Below, piece by piece: positions 8,813 through 19,603 of a stretch of DNA of 64,000 bases. Source of the stretch: HXMU1420-13 sp024742815. Its GTDB lineage: Bacteria > Bacteroidota > Rhodothermia > Balneolales > Balneolaceae. The notes under the pieces are model-generated. The model saw nothing but the letters and a program-made list of their open reading frames with translations. It did no database searches and was not told the DNA's origin. How positions within the stretch are numbered: the first letter of the stretch is position 1; each line of letters begins with the position of its first letter. The position numbers and the translations under genes are program-made. The stretch spans positions 474,742 to 538,741 of the forward strand of contig JANSXX010000002.1 in the NCBI GenBank assembly GCA_024742815.1, read 5' to 3'.

Positions 8813-11800
8813 ATGAAGTACTTCTACCATCTCCTGTCTGCAGGTTTATTCGCAATCCTGTGTACATTCACCACTCTCAATGCACAAACAACCGTTAGCG
8901 GTGCAATAAGTTCTAACACAAATTGGACGCTCGTTAACAGTCCATACCAGATAACCGCTGATTTAACAATAGATGCGGGGGCCATTCTTACCATAGAGCC
9001 CGGTGTTACCGTTCAATTTGATTCAGGAACATCAATGTTTGTTAATGGAGGTTTAGTTGCAGATGGTTCATCTGGTAATGAAATTTTATTCACCTCAAGC
9101 TCAGGATCACCTGCTGCAGGTGATTGGGGAACAGTGCGATTATCCAGCACAACTAATGTTGGTTCGGTTATCGATCACGTAATTATGGAATATGGGGGAG
9201 CAGGAGCTGGCGGCGCATTACTTTCTTACACCACAGGAGCATTCTCAGTAGATATTTCGAATAGTGAGTTTCGATACTCAAGTCTTCATGGCGTAGATTT
9301 ACGTGTTTCTAATCCGGATATCACAAACTCCAATTTTCATAACAATGGTGGATACGGTATTTACACCGATTTCTCTTTAAGCTTCACGGTAGATTCAAGT
9401 AGATCGGCCTTAAATACCCAAGGTGGTATTCGTGTGCCATCAAACGCTGAAGCTTCGATTACGGCCAGTAGAATTGATTCAAACGGAGTGGGTATTCTCA
9501 TCGATAATGGTGCTTCGCCAAATATCACAAATAACAATATCCGAGGAAATGCTACCGGTGTTCGAATTATTCAGGCAGGATCCACTTCTCCTTTAATCGA
9601 AGACAATACCATTGCCGGAAACACAGATTGGGGATTAAACAATCTTGGTACCGCTGCTGTAAAAGCTGAGTATAATTTCTGGGGAAAAAGATCAGGACCA
9701 ACAAATTTAACAAATCCAGCAGGTATCGGAGATAAGGTTAGCGATAATGTTGATTTCGATCCATGGTTAGGTGATTCCGCAACTTTAGCCGTTAAAGAAG
9801 TGACATCCAATCCGGTAGACGGCGATATTTGGTATGCAGACACGGTTTATGTGATCAAAAATAATATAACATTACCTGTTAGTTCTACCATTACTATTCG
9901 TCCCGGTACAAATATTAAGTTTGATGGAAATTTCCAGTTTAGAATAGATGGTACTATGATTGCTGATGGTACTGCAGATAGTGTAATTGCCTTCACCAGT
10001 ATAAAAGATGATGTTTACGGTGGCGATACCAATGGGGATGCAAGAACTTCAGCACCTTCAAAAGGGGATTGGAATTATGTGTTTCTAAGTAATACGGGTA
10101 CTTCTTCAGTATTGGATTACGTAAATATCAGATACGCGGGATCCTCTCAAAGCGCACTACTTATTCAAAGCACCAATGTTCAGTTATCCAATCTTTTTGT
10201 GGATAATAATTTCAGGACAGGTATTCAATTATCAGCTGTACCGGATAATTTTAAAAATATTGTATCCAATGCGAATGGAAGTCATGGTTTCTATATCCAA
10301 AATGGGGTAGACATTAAGAATGTAGTTGCCCAAAGAAATGCTGCAAGTGGCTTATTCTTATCGGTTGAATACAACAATTTTTCAGTAACCATCGACAGTT
10401 CTGAATTCTCTTTTAATAATCAGGATGGGATTACGGTTTCCGGTAAGTATACTACGGCAGCCGGTGGTAGATTAGATTCACTAACCAACTCTACCATCTC
10501 TAATAATAAACGAGATGGTTTTGCTGCCAATAATGCCTTTAACGATAAATTCTACTTTAGCAATAATACCGTTGAGTCTAATGCTCGCGATGGGGCAACC
10601 TTCTACAGTAAAGATACCGACCAATCATCCACGTTTATTTTTGATAACACTTTTAATGATAACGGTGAAGTTGGGTTAAGAACCACATCGGCTCGTATCT
10701 ACGGGAATTCGTTTGATGGTAATCGTAGCAATTTAGGAGTTTGGGGAAATCTCGGATATAATTACACGAACCCGGTAGGTGGATTAGATGACAATGTGTT
10801 TGGTTCGAGTACTTTTGGGAAAGCTATTGAGTTAATCGATAACGACCTTGAAGGAACCTTACAGGCCGATTTACCACTACAGCTGGCAGGAGGTGCTTAC
10901 TTATTTAGAGACCAAAGTGGGCATAGTGTTGAAGCATCGGATACCTTAACAATCCAACCGGGTGCAATTGTTAAGTTTGGTTCGTTTGGCTCCAGCCATA
11001 ATTTCTCAGTGAATGGTGTTCTGAATATAGATGCTAATAATGCCGAACCGGTTATTTTTACCAGTCACAGAGATGATCGTTTCGGTGGACAAACAACCGC
11101 GGCTACAGATACCATTTCTGCTAAAAGAGGAGATTTTTACGGTTTATCATTAAACACAAGTGGTGCAAATAAGGCAGAAGAATCTATCATCCGAAACTTA
11201 CATGTGTACTATGGATCTGACGCCATTTATGCGAACGGTGGCGAAACTTTCGTAAACGAGTTTGACAGCTTACACATTCAATATTCAAGTGGTAATGGTT
11301 TATACTTATTGGATGTTAATCTCATCGTAAATAACTCTTTGATAGAAGATAATCGTAGAGGTATCTATGGGGGATCGTATCGCTCGTCTTTACCGGCAGC
11401 TGAATTGCGACTACGAAACACTGTGGTTCAAAATAACAGTTTTGAAGGTGTATTATCTACTACTTTTATCGGGGGAGCAAGTGCAGTTCCATTCTTGATT
11501 AAAGAGATCACAAATTCTAATATTTCAAGTAATGGTTATGAAGGTGCTAATCTTATCAGCCCAAAGGCAGCAGTTTCTATCATCGGGAATACTTTTGACG
11601 GTAATGGGCGCCATGGCTTGAGAATATTCCATCGCGACATGGACAAAGAGGATATTTCGATTGCCGGAAATGTATTTTCGAATAATGGGGGATCCGGTGT
11701 CCGTACATCCGCTGCTAAATTCATTGATAACACTTTTACCAATAATGAATTTGGTATCTCACAGCATGGTAAACTAGGCTACCGCTATGTGGATGAAATC

Positions 11801-14581
11801 GGTGTGGATGGTAACGTATTCACCGATAATACCTACAACAATGCTATTGAGCTGTATGGTGACTTTCTAAGTGATACTCTAAGCACTGTTTTCCCTGCAC
11901 AAATTACGTCCGGAACGTATATGTTTTCAAAAAGAGGATTGAGTTCCTGGAGATCCGTTGCAGCAGGTGATAGTTTGATAATAAGCCCTGGTGTAATCAT
12001 GAAAATGGGTCATGATGATAAACCTGATTTCCAGGTTCAAGGATATTTGGAAGCAATTGGGACAGAATCAAATCCTATTACCTTTACCAGCTATAGAGAT
12101 CATACAATCGGCGGAAAAGTTACTCCTGCCAGTGATACTACCACAGCTAAACGTGGAGATTGGTTTTATTTATACATGAATCCTACAACAAGCGGCGGTA
12201 ATAATGCCAAATATTCCAAATTTGAGCATGTGGATTTCAAGTATGGTGAGCACGCATTTTACTTTTCCGGATCGCCAAGTGAAGGTATGGTTACACCTAT
12301 TAAGAATGTAACTATCGATCAAATGAACAGTCATGGACTCTTTACAATTGAGACAAGCATGACCTTAGACAGTGTGAGTATTACCAATGTGAGAAACGAT
12401 GGTTTTTCAGCTGCAAGCTATACCGCCGACAAAAACAGTGCGCCAAGTGTAAGAATTTTAAATTCATACATTGCAAATAATGGTCGACATGGGATTTACA
12501 CAACCAGTTACACTGGGTCAGCAAATAGAACACCTTATTTTGTTCGACAATTATCGAATACAGAAATTGTTAACAACGGAGGCAATGGGGTTGAGGCATT
12601 GAATATTGCCAATCCAATGACTTATCAGTTTAACCAAATCGATGGTAACGGTGGCAATGGTTTGTATGTGACACATTCCAATATTGCAACAGAGGATACG
12701 GTGTTGACGATCACCTCCAACAAAATCACCAATAATGGAGGAATGGGAATCGCGAGCTCCAGAGCGATAATCGTTTCAGATACCCTGGAAGGAAATAAAT
12801 ATCCAATTGGTGTAACTGGTGCATTGAGTAAACCCGGCACGGTAAATGATCAGGGTAACTATTATCAAGATAATGTAATTCTTAGCCATACAGTTGACAG
12901 TTCAACCGTAGTATTTGGTAATGTGAAAGGAATTCTTGGTGGTACAAAACCAACCGGATACACTTCTGATCTTTACATCATGGATTATGGTGTGCCACGC
13001 GGTACAAGCAATGCTACCGTATTTGTAGCCAATACTGATACCTTAACCATTAAGCCCGGTGTGGTAATCAAAAGTAACAACAATTCCAGAATGCGGGTTG
13101 ATGGTAAGCTCTACTCAATTGGTGAATTTGATGACAAAATTGTCTTCACCTCCATCGAAGATGATACTTACTTAGGCAATACTAATGCTGATACTACTGG
13201 AATTCTACCAGGTAAGAATGATTGGTCGTACATCGAATTAAATGGCATTGGAACTGATAGCTCCATTGTAAAAAATACCATTGTGCGATACAGCCATCTT
13301 GGAATTTACTTCAGAAACTCAGATGCACTTGTTGATTCATCATCCTTATCTAATTCGAATTATGGGATGTATTTTGAAGGAGACTCAGACCCTACGGTTC
13401 GATCTTCTGATATCCATAGCAATACGAACGGTTCTATTGCATACAACACTTCAAGTCCGCTTCTGCACTTGAATAACTTCTATAACAACACAAATTACGC
13501 CTTATATAACGCAACTAGTCCGGCGCAGCACATTGTGGCAGAAAATAACTACTGGGGCGACCCTTCCGGACCTTTTGTTGATAATGGTCCTGATCTGAAT
13601 GTAAACGGACAGGGTGATCGCATTAACGTAGCCACTGGTTCGGTTGATTACAGACCTTATCTGGTTGGAAGAAATGGAATCTTGTTGGGTGATGTAACCA
13701 TCAATGGTTCTATTTCAGCATTCGATGCTTCTAAAATTCTGCTTCATGTGGTTGGTTTGGATATCCTGACAGGTAACAATCTTGCTGCCGGTGATGTAAC
13801 CGGAAACGGTACGGTTTCTTCGATGGATGCTTCACTCGTGCTTCAGTATGTAGTAGGAATTATTAGCGGATTCCCGGGACAGGGAAAAATCGTTGTTCCC
13901 GAGCCACAGAATATGATGGCACTGAACTACGAAGACACCGAAGCATTTACCGATATCATATACAGTCATAAAGGAAAGTTTGATTTCTATGGTGCCGAAA
14001 TGGAAGTACTTCTTCCGGAAGGTTTGATTGATAATGTAGAGTTGGCAAATTCATCCTTTGCAGATCATATTGAGTTAACCTTTAATCAGGTTGGCGATAC
14101 TTTACGTATTGCCATGGCAACTGCAAAACCTATCCGAAAGGCCGGAGATATTGGTAATATTCGTCTGCATTACAGTGATGACGCTACCTCATCAGACCTG
14201 AGTGGGCAGATTAAATATCACCGCTTTACTGCAAACGAGATTAACCTGACAGAATTTGTGAACGAAAATTATACATCGGAAGAAGGAGAGAATCTGATTC
14301 CGAAAGAATTTGCATTGAATCAGAATTATCCGAATCCGTTTAACCCGTCCACGAATATCAGTTATCAATTACCCGCCGATGCCAAAGTACAAGTACAGGT
14401 ATACAATATGCTTGGGCAGTTAGTGCAAACGCTGGTGGATGATAATCAAAAAGCGGGTGTATACAATTTGAGATGGGATGCATCCACATTCAGCTCGGGA
14501 ACCTATTTACTGCGAATCGAAGTGCGAGGCGAAGACAATCAGAATTACTCTCAGATACGGAAAATGCTTCTTATCAAGTAA
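8813..14581 (+). CDS. Giant T9SS-exported beta-helix protein with dockerin
   Basis: This 1922-residue protein starts with a signal peptide (MKYFYHLLSAGLFAILCTFTTLNAQ). Residues about 30-1600 form right-handed parallel beta-helix (pectate-lyase-like) coils arranged in five modules of about 1 kb. Each opens with a strand ending in LTIxPGV/AxxKF, then IxFTSxxDDxxGG and a GDW/GDF motif; openings lie near nt 8940, 9835, 10890, 11905 and 12980. Residues about 1624-1690 are a type I dockerin: two 12-residue calcium loops starting GDVTINGSISAFDASKIL and GDVTGNGTVSSMDASLVL. A cohesin-like strand region (about 1720-1810) and a T9SS sorting domain (about 1837-1922, NYPNPFNPSTNISY) follow. The dockerin should bind a cohesin; the next gene encodes cohesin-like domains. 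No catalytic residues are evident, so adhesion or structure is more likely than lyase activity. Confidence 0.88.
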   Translation: MKYFYHLLSAGLFAILCTFTTLNAQTTVSGAISSNTNWTLVNSPYQITADLTIDAGAILTIEPGVTVQFDSGTSMFVNGGLVADGSSGNEILFTSSSGSPAAGDWGTVRLSSTTNVGSVIDHVIMEYGGAGAGGALLSYTTGAFSVDISNSEFRYSSLHGVDLRVSNPDITNSNFHNNGGYGIYTDFSLSFTVDSSRSALNTQGGIRVPSNAEASITASRIDSNGVGILIDNGASPNITNNNIRGNATGVRIIQAGSTSPLIEDNTIAGNTDWGLNNLGTAAVKAEYNFWGKRSGPTNLTNPAGIGDKVSDNVDFDPWLGDSATLAVKEVTSNPVDGDIWYADTVYVIKNNITLPVSSTITIRPGTNIKFDGNFQFRIDGTMIADGTADSVIAFTSIKDDVYGGDTNGDARTSAPSKGDWNYVFLSNTGTSSVLDYVNIRYAGSSQSALLIQSTNVQLSNLFVDNNFRTGIQLSAVPDNFKNIVSNANGSHGFYIQNGVDIKNVVAQRNAASGLFLSVEYNNFSVTIDSSEFSFNNQDGITVSGKYTTAAGGRLDSLTNSTISNNKRDGFAANNAFNDKFYFSNNTVESNARDGATFYSKDTDQSSTFIFDNTFNDNGEVGLRTTSARIYGNSFDGNRSNLGVWGNLGYNYTNPVGGLDDNVFGSSTFGKAIELIDNDLEGTLQADLPLQLAGGAYLFRDQSGHSVEASDTLTIQPGAIVKFGSFGSSHNFSVNGVLNIDANNAEPVIFTSHRDDRFGGQTTAATDTISAKRGDFYGLSLNTSGANKAEESIIRNLHVYYGSDAIYANGGETFVNEFDSLHIQYSSGNGLYLLDVNLIVNNSLIEDNRRGIYGGSYRSSLPAAELRLRNTVVQNNSFEGVLSTTFIGGASAVPFLIKEITNSNISSNGYEGANLISPKAAVSIIGNTFDGNGRHGLRIFHRDMDKEDISIAGNVFSNNGGSGVRTSAAKFIDNTFTNNEFGISQHGKLGYRYVDEIGVDGNVFTDNTYNNAIELYGDFLSDTLSTVFPAQITSGTYMFSKRGLSSWRSVAAGDSLIISPGVIMKMGHDDKPDFQVQGYLEAIGTESNPITFTSYRDHTIGGKVTPASDTTTAKRGDWFYLYMNPTTSGGNNAKYSKFEHVDFKYGEHAFYFSGSPSEGMVTPIKNVTIDQMNSHGLFTIETSMTLDSVSITNVRNDGFSAASYTADKNSAPSVRILNSYIANNGRHGIYTTSYTGSANRTPYFVRQLSNTEIVNNGGNGVEALNIANPMTYQFNQIDGNGGNGLYVTHSNIATEDTVLTITSNKITNNGGMGIASSRAIIVSDTLEGNKYPIGVTGALSKPGTVNDQGNYYQDNVILSHTVDSSTVVFGNVKGILGGTKPTGYTSDLYIMDYGVPRGTSNATVFVANTDTLTIKPGVVIKSNNNSRMRVDGKLYSIGEFDDKIVFTSIEDDTYLGNTNADTTGILPGKNDWSYIELNGIGTDSSIVKNTIVRYSHLGIYFRNSDALVDSSSLSNSNYGMYFEGDSDPTVRSSDIHSNTNGSIAYNTSSPLLHLNNFYNNTNYALYNATSPAQHIVAENNYWGDPSGPFVDNGPDLNVNGQGDRINVATGSVDYRPYLVGRNGILLGDVTINGSISAFDASKILLHVVGLDILTGNNLAAGDVTGNGTVSSMDASLVLQYVVGIISGFPGQGKIVVPEPQNMMALNYEDTEAFTDIIYSHKGKFDFYGAEMEVLLPEGLIDNVELANSSFADHIELTFNQVGDTLRIAMATAKPIRKAGDIGNIRLHYSDDATSSDLSGQIKYHRFTANEINLTEFVNENYTSEEGENLIPKEFALNQNYPNPFNPSTNISYQLPADAKVQVQVYNMLGQLVQTLVDDNQKAGVYNLRWDASTFSSGTYLLRIEVRGEDNQNYSQIRKMLLIK

Positions 14582-14616
14582 GTGAGCGCTATCTGTAATC
14601 TCTAAATGGAGTAATT

Positions 14617-17600
14617 ATGTATTTAATTAAACAAAAAACCTTAACGTGGAAGCTGCTGTTCGCACTGATTTTCAGTGGGCTATCGGCTTCTGCGATGGCA
14701 CAGGAGGTAAGTATTTCTGTGTCGGATACCGCCGCAATTGCAGGGGAAACCATTTTGGTACCTCTCCAAATATCTGCCATAGATGCATCTGATGCTGTAA
14801 TTTCCGGTACTTTTAAATTTTCGACCAACGAGAGTATTTTTGAAATTATAGGTTTCGATAAAACCGGAACCTTACTCGAAAATACCTCAAACGTATTTTA
14901 CAATGTGGGAACTAATACATTGGCGTTCGCAGGTACGGATACATTAGTTGGCGAAGGAACGCTCATAAACCTGAGAGTTAAAGCCAAAAATGAGGTCAAT
15001 TATTTTCAGTTCACGGATATGAGTTTTACCGAATCTTCGTTGAACGAAGGGAATCCATCGGTGAATGCAACCGGAGCTCGTTGGACAATTAAAGGAATTC
15101 AGATTAACCCACGTTCTTCCAATATTTTCATTCTGGAAGGAGATTCTCTTCAATTCAACCTGACAGGAAATGTTGTAGAACCGGTTAGTTGGTCGGTCAC
15201 CGATACTACGATTGGTACGATCGATTCAAATGGTCTTTTCGCTGCCAAAACCTTTGGTCAAGTTCAGGTTAAAGCCGTAGATGGGCAGGGACTCCGAGAC
15301 TCAACCGCATTCTTTCGTGTGCAACCTTCAACATTATCCGATTTATCAGTAACTATTCCGGATACTGCTGTACGACAAACTAAAGATATTTCACTTCCAA
15401 TTTACATCAGTGATGTGACAGGATTAGAAGTATTATCCGCTGAAGTTCAGGTTAATTATAATCAGAATTTCCTCACGCTGAATGGAGTTTCATCTACAGG
15501 TACGATTACTGAGAATTGGGGACAACCAACCATTAATAGTGAGACCGGTTCGGTAAAAATCGCTTCGGCCGGAACAGATACCCTTGAAGGTTCCGGGGTT
15601 TTGTATTACCTGAATTTTACGGTTAAAGACATCAATACCGGGAGCTTTCCAATCAATTTTGTATATGCGAATCTCAATGAGGATTTCAGCATAGATCTGA
15701 ATAATGGAACATTTACCGTGTTGGCAAAACCCACCATCGATGTAAATTTTCCGGATACCGCGATTAGTATCGGTCAAAGCATCGATTTTGGAGTAACAGG
15801 TGGAAATGGAACCGCTCCTTACACCTGGCAGGTGGACGATTCTAACATCGCCACTATTAATTCAACGACCGGAACACTTACGGGGGTTAGCAGGGGAGAT
15901 GTACTGGTTAATGCCATTGATGATGAAGGATTTTTATCTGCTGGAATTAATGTGCGTGTTAACGACTTTGATGCTACGCTGGACTCATTAACCGCTATTT
16001 TTCCGGATACCATTGAAGTGGCGTTAAGAACAGGCGAGTTGAGTCCGTTTAATGTGCTTTCTTATCAGGCTGAGATTGATTTTGACACCACAAAGTTGGA
16101 ATTCGTTGGTCTTGAACTGACAGATACCCAGAGTGAAAATGCTTCAATTGAAGCAACTGTAGAAAATAATTTGAGCATTGCCTCCGCAGGAACCAGCTTC
16201 TTAGGCGGAACTGATCCTTTAGTCATTTTACGATTTGCTCAGAAAGATGCAATTCAACATCTGGATGTACTCGAGCTAGATTTAAAATATCTCACATTTG
16301 ACGAGCCGGGACCAAATGTTCCAACAACGTCCCCACTTCCGGGCATTCTGGATATCATCAAAATTGATCCACCGGAGACACCGGTGTTAGTTAATCCGGC
16401 AGATCTGGCCGTTGATCAGGATACAACGATATTATTCGAATGGGGTGCATCAGCAAGAGCGGATGACTACACATTTGAACTGGCAAGTGATTCATTATTC
16501 AGCACAATTGTAACCGACCAATCCTTACCCGGAACACAGTTTTTGGTGGATTCTTTAGATTACCTAACCACCTATTTCTGGAGAGTTAAAGCGTCTAATT
16601 TGGGCGGGGAATCACCTTGGAGTGATACTCTTAAATTTACCACGATCATAGAAAAACCGGAGATTCCAACTCTTGTTCAGCCTGCTGATGGGATCACTAA
16701 AGCAGATACAAGTCTCACATTTGGCTGGAATACTAGTCTTAGAGCAGATGCCTATGTGTTTCAAATATCGAAACTGTCCGACTTCTCTGTCCTTGAATTT
16801 TCAACTCCGGTAATTGATACTACCTACACTCAAGATGGATTGGAGTTTCTTACCAATTATTATTGGAGAGTGAAAGCGACAAATAATGGTGGGGAAAGTG
16901 ATTTTAGCGCTGTTCAATCATTTGAAACGAAAGCGGTACCGGCAAAAACACCGGGACTACTACTTCCGGCCATGTCAGAGTCAGATACCGATACTTCGGT
17001 TACCTTGCTGTGGACAAGTGCTACAGGAGCGATTTCCTATGAATATCAGCTGGCCACCGACGCCGGATTTAGTTCAATTATTAGTGAGGCAAATACCGGA
17101 ACAGATACTTCTATAACAGTAAGTGATCTGGATTATTTATCTCAGTATTTTTGGAGAGTTCGAACAATCGGAGCCCAGGATACCTCTGCCTATTCAGGAG
17201 CTTTTAGTTTTACCACTAAAATTGAAAAGCCTGCAGTACCAACATTAATTGATCCTGCCGAAGGGGAAGACCGTCTTTCCGTGAATCCAACGCTGAGTTG
17301 GAATACCGCTGCCCGTGCAGATGAATATACATTGCAAGTAGCAACCGATGCAGGATTTTCTACTTTAGTTGTAGACGCTGCCACAACGGATACTACCTAT
17401 TCGGTTACTGGATTAGATAATCTCAAGGTGTATTTCTGGAGAGTGAAAGCTTCCAACACAACAGGCGAGAGTGCATTCAGCACGGTATTTAGTTTCGAAA
17501 CCAAAGCCGTAGATGCGACTATTCCTCTGTTACTTCAACCAGCAATTTCGGAGACCAACACCGATACTTCAGTAACTCTAAACTGGACGAGTGCCGTTGG

Positions 17601-19536
17601 TGCCATTTCTTATGAATATCAGTTAGCAACCGATGAAGGATTCAGTGCGATCATCAACGAAGCAAACACAGGAACGGATACCTCAGCCACTGTAAGTGAT
17701 CTGGATTATCTTACGGAGTATTTCTGGCGTGTTCGTGCAATCGGAGTGCAGGATACTTCTGATTATTCTGAACCGTTCAATTTTACTACAAAAATTGAAA
17801 AGCCCGAATTACCGGTGTTAGTTTCACCTTCAGATGGCACACTTAAGTCAGAGATTAGCACCGAACTTTTATGGACCTTTAGCTTAAGAGCAGATGAATA
17901 TCGAGTTCAACTATCTCGCAGTTCAGTATTTGATGTACTGCTAGTTGATTCAACACTTGCGGATACGAGTTTAAATCTTACAGGATTAGATTATTCTAGC
18001 ACTTATTTCTGGCGCGTTAAAGCCATCAACACAGGGGGAGAAAGTGACTTCACAACCTCATGGTCGTTCGAAACAAAGATTGCCCCAACCGGTTTACCGG
18101 TACCACTACTGCCGGCTATGAGTGAAAGCGGAGTGGATACAATGCCACTGTTTAGCTGGACCAATGCGGACAATGCAGTTTCTTATCGATTCCAATTAAG
18201 TACCACGAGTGATTTCTCGAATGTGATTGACGATCAAGCTGGTTTGACCGATACTACCACAACCACATCGACGGGATTGATGTTTGCTACCAATTACTTC
18301 TGGCGTGTGAAGGCATTTGGAGTCGATGATTCAACGGAATGGTCGTTAGTATTTAATTTCACTACTCGTTTTGATGAATTAGCCGCTCCGATTTTGAAAT
18401 CACCTGCTAAAAACGCAGTGGATGTGGAAGATTCCTTAACCTTTGAGTGGACATCCGTTCTTGAAGCGGATTCTTACGATTATGAGTTATCACTCGATAC
18501 CGTAGGGACAGCTTTTGTATCAATCAATCAAGCAGATACGATGTTTACCCAAACAGGACTGGCATTCGATAGCACGTATTATTGGAGAGTAAGAGCGAAT
18601 GATGGACTGAACACTCGAAGTTCGGTTTGGACACCATGGTTTGCTTTTACAGTGAAAACACAACCTGATGCAATTCCGGTTGTTACCAATCCATTAGGAA
18701 GTGTTACGCTCTTCGAGGATTTTGCTGACACTACTATCGCAGATCTTAATACTGTATTTGAAGATCCGGGAGAAGTATTAACCTATTCAATCACTACAAA
18801 TACTGATTTAGTCGCAGCGAGTATTGTAGGCACCAATCTAAATCTTTCCTCGGTACAAGATACCAGTGGTACAGCTGAACTTGTGATTGAAGCATCGGAT
18901 GACGCCGGAAATACGGTTTCAGATACATTAACGGTTACAGTTATGCCTGTAAACGATCTACCATACGTAGTTCAATTACCCGACACGCTTACTTTCAAAG
19001 TAGGAGAGGTGTATGGTTTTACCATCGACACTGCCTTTGCAGATGTGGAAGATGAATTGACCGATTTCAGTTTCAATATTTCAGTAACACCTGCTGATAT
19101 TTTACTCAGTTTCGATCCAACCACCTATACGATTACGCTAAGTTCCCCGACTTACATTGGATTTGGAGAAATTGTATTGACGGTGGAAGATTCGGATGGT
19201 GGAAAACTGGAAGTTACACTGGTAATCGAAGTTGAAATGGCTACATCCAATGATTTGATGGCTGATTTGCCAGCAAATTATGAATTGCAACAAAACTACC
19301 CGAACCCATTTAACCCGAGTTCCAATATCCGATTTGGATTACCTGTATCAGGAGAAGTCAGATTAGATGTGTACAACATGTTGGGGCAGCGAGTGGCAAC
19401 ATTGGTAGATCAAAAAATGCAAGCCGGTTGGCATACGGTTACCTTCGATGCTTCAACATTATCATCAGGAACCTACATTTACCGAATTACATCAGGAGAC
19501 TTTGTACAGACAAAGAAAATGATGCTTATTAAATAA
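14617..19536 (+). CDS. T9SS-exported cohesin-like/FN3 repeat protein
   Basis: This 1639-residue protein has a signal peptide ending SASAMAQ. It carries three cohesin-like domains (about residues 30-145, 240-370 and 450-580; typical SDTAAIAGETILVPLQIS and GSVKIASAGTDTLEGSG strands), each of the first two followed by a Big_2-like Ig domain. Eight FN3 domains start near residues 586, 681, 774, 872, 966, 1063, 1158 and 1255, most with YFWRVKA in strand F. A cadherin-like Ig region (about 1350-1545) and a T9SS domain (about 1550-1639) end it. It begins 35 bp after the dockerin protein gene, probably co-transcribed, and may act as a scaffold for it. FN3 domains 2-7 alternate between two sequence types, evidence of pairwise duplication. 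Its last 80 residues nearly match those of the next gene's product. Confidence 0.88.
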   Translation: MYLIKQKTLTWKLLFALIFSGLSASAMAQEVSISVSDTAAIAGETILVPLQISAIDASDAVISGTFKFSTNESIFEIIGFDKTGTLLENTSNVFYNVGTNTLAFAGTDTLVGEGTLINLRVKAKNEVNYFQFTDMSFTESSLNEGNPSVNATGARWTIKGIQINPRSSNIFILEGDSLQFNLTGNVVEPVSWSVTDTTIGTIDSNGLFAAKTFGQVQVKAVDGQGLRDSTAFFRVQPSTLSDLSVTIPDTAVRQTKDISLPIYISDVTGLEVLSAEVQVNYNQNFLTLNGVSSTGTITENWGQPTINSETGSVKIASAGTDTLEGSGVLYYLNFTVKDINTGSFPINFVYANLNEDFSIDLNNGTFTVLAKPTIDVNFPDTAISIGQSIDFGVTGGNGTAPYTWQVDDSNIATINSTTGTLTGVSRGDVLVNAIDDEGFLSAGINVRVNDFDATLDSLTAIFPDTIEVALRTGELSPFNVLSYQAEIDFDTTKLEFVGLELTDTQSENASIEATVENNLSIASAGTSFLGGTDPLVILRFAQKDAIQHLDVLELDLKYLTFDEPGPNVPTTSPLPGILDIIKIDPPETPVLVNPADLAVDQDTTILFEWGASARADDYTFELASDSLFSTIVTDQSLPGTQFLVDSLDYLTTYFWRVKASNLGGESPWSDTLKFTTIIEKPEIPTLVQPADGITKADTSLTFGWNTSLRADAYVFQISKLSDFSVLEFSTPVIDTTYTQDGLEFLTNYYWRVKATNNGGESDFSAVQSFETKAVPAKTPGLLLPAMSESDTDTSVTLLWTSATGAISYEYQLATDAGFSSIISEANTGTDTSITVSDLDYLSQYFWRVRTIGAQDTSAYSGAFSFTTKIEKPAVPTLIDPAEGEDRLSVNPTLSWNTAARADEYTLQVATDAGFSTLVVDAATTDTTYSVTGLDNLKVYFWRVKASNTTGESAFSTVFSFETKAVDATIPLLLQPAISETNTDTSVTLNWTSAVGAISYEYQLATDEGFSAIINEANTGTDTSATVSDLDYLTEYFWRVRAIGVQDTSDYSEPFNFTTKIEKPELPVLVSPSDGTLKSEISTELLWTFSLRADEYRVQLSRSSVFDVLLVDSTLADTSLNLTGLDYSSTYFWRVKAINTGGESDFTTSWSFETKIAPTGLPVPLLPAMSESGVDTMPLFSWTNADNAVSYRFQLSTTSDFSNVIDDQAGLTDTTTTTSTGLMFATNYFWRVKAFGVDDSTEWSLVFNFTTRFDELAAPILKSPAKNAVDVEDSLTFEWTSVLEADSYDYELSLDTVGTAFVSINQADTMFTQTGLAFDSTYYWRVRANDGLNTRSSVWTPWFAFTVKTQPDAIPVVTNPLGSVTLFEDFADTTIADLNTVFEDPGEVLTYSITTNTDLVAASIVGTNLNLSSVQDTSGTAELVIEASDDAGNTVSDTLTVTVMPVNDLPYVVQLPDTLTFKVGEVYGFTIDTAFADVEDELTDFSFNISVTPADILLSFDPTTYTITLSSPTYIGFGEIVLTVEDSDGGKLEVTLVIEVEMATSNDLMADLPANYELQQNYPNPFNPSSNIRFGLPVSGEVRLDVYNMLGQRVATLVDQKMQAGWHTVTFDASTLSSGTYIYRITSGDFVQTKKMMLIK

Positions 19537-19562
19537 GCGAACACACAACTATTAATTCACAG

Positions 19563-19587
19563 AGCCGATACGTCTCGGCTTTTTTTC
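19563..19587 (+). terminator. Rho-independent terminator
   Basis: AGCCGA (19563-19568) and TCGGCT (19575-19580) form a stem around a six-base loop, followed by seven T. It ends the secreted-protein operon and separates it from the next T9SS gene. Confidence 0.8.
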
Positions 19588-19603
19588 TATTAAAAGACTA
19601 TTC

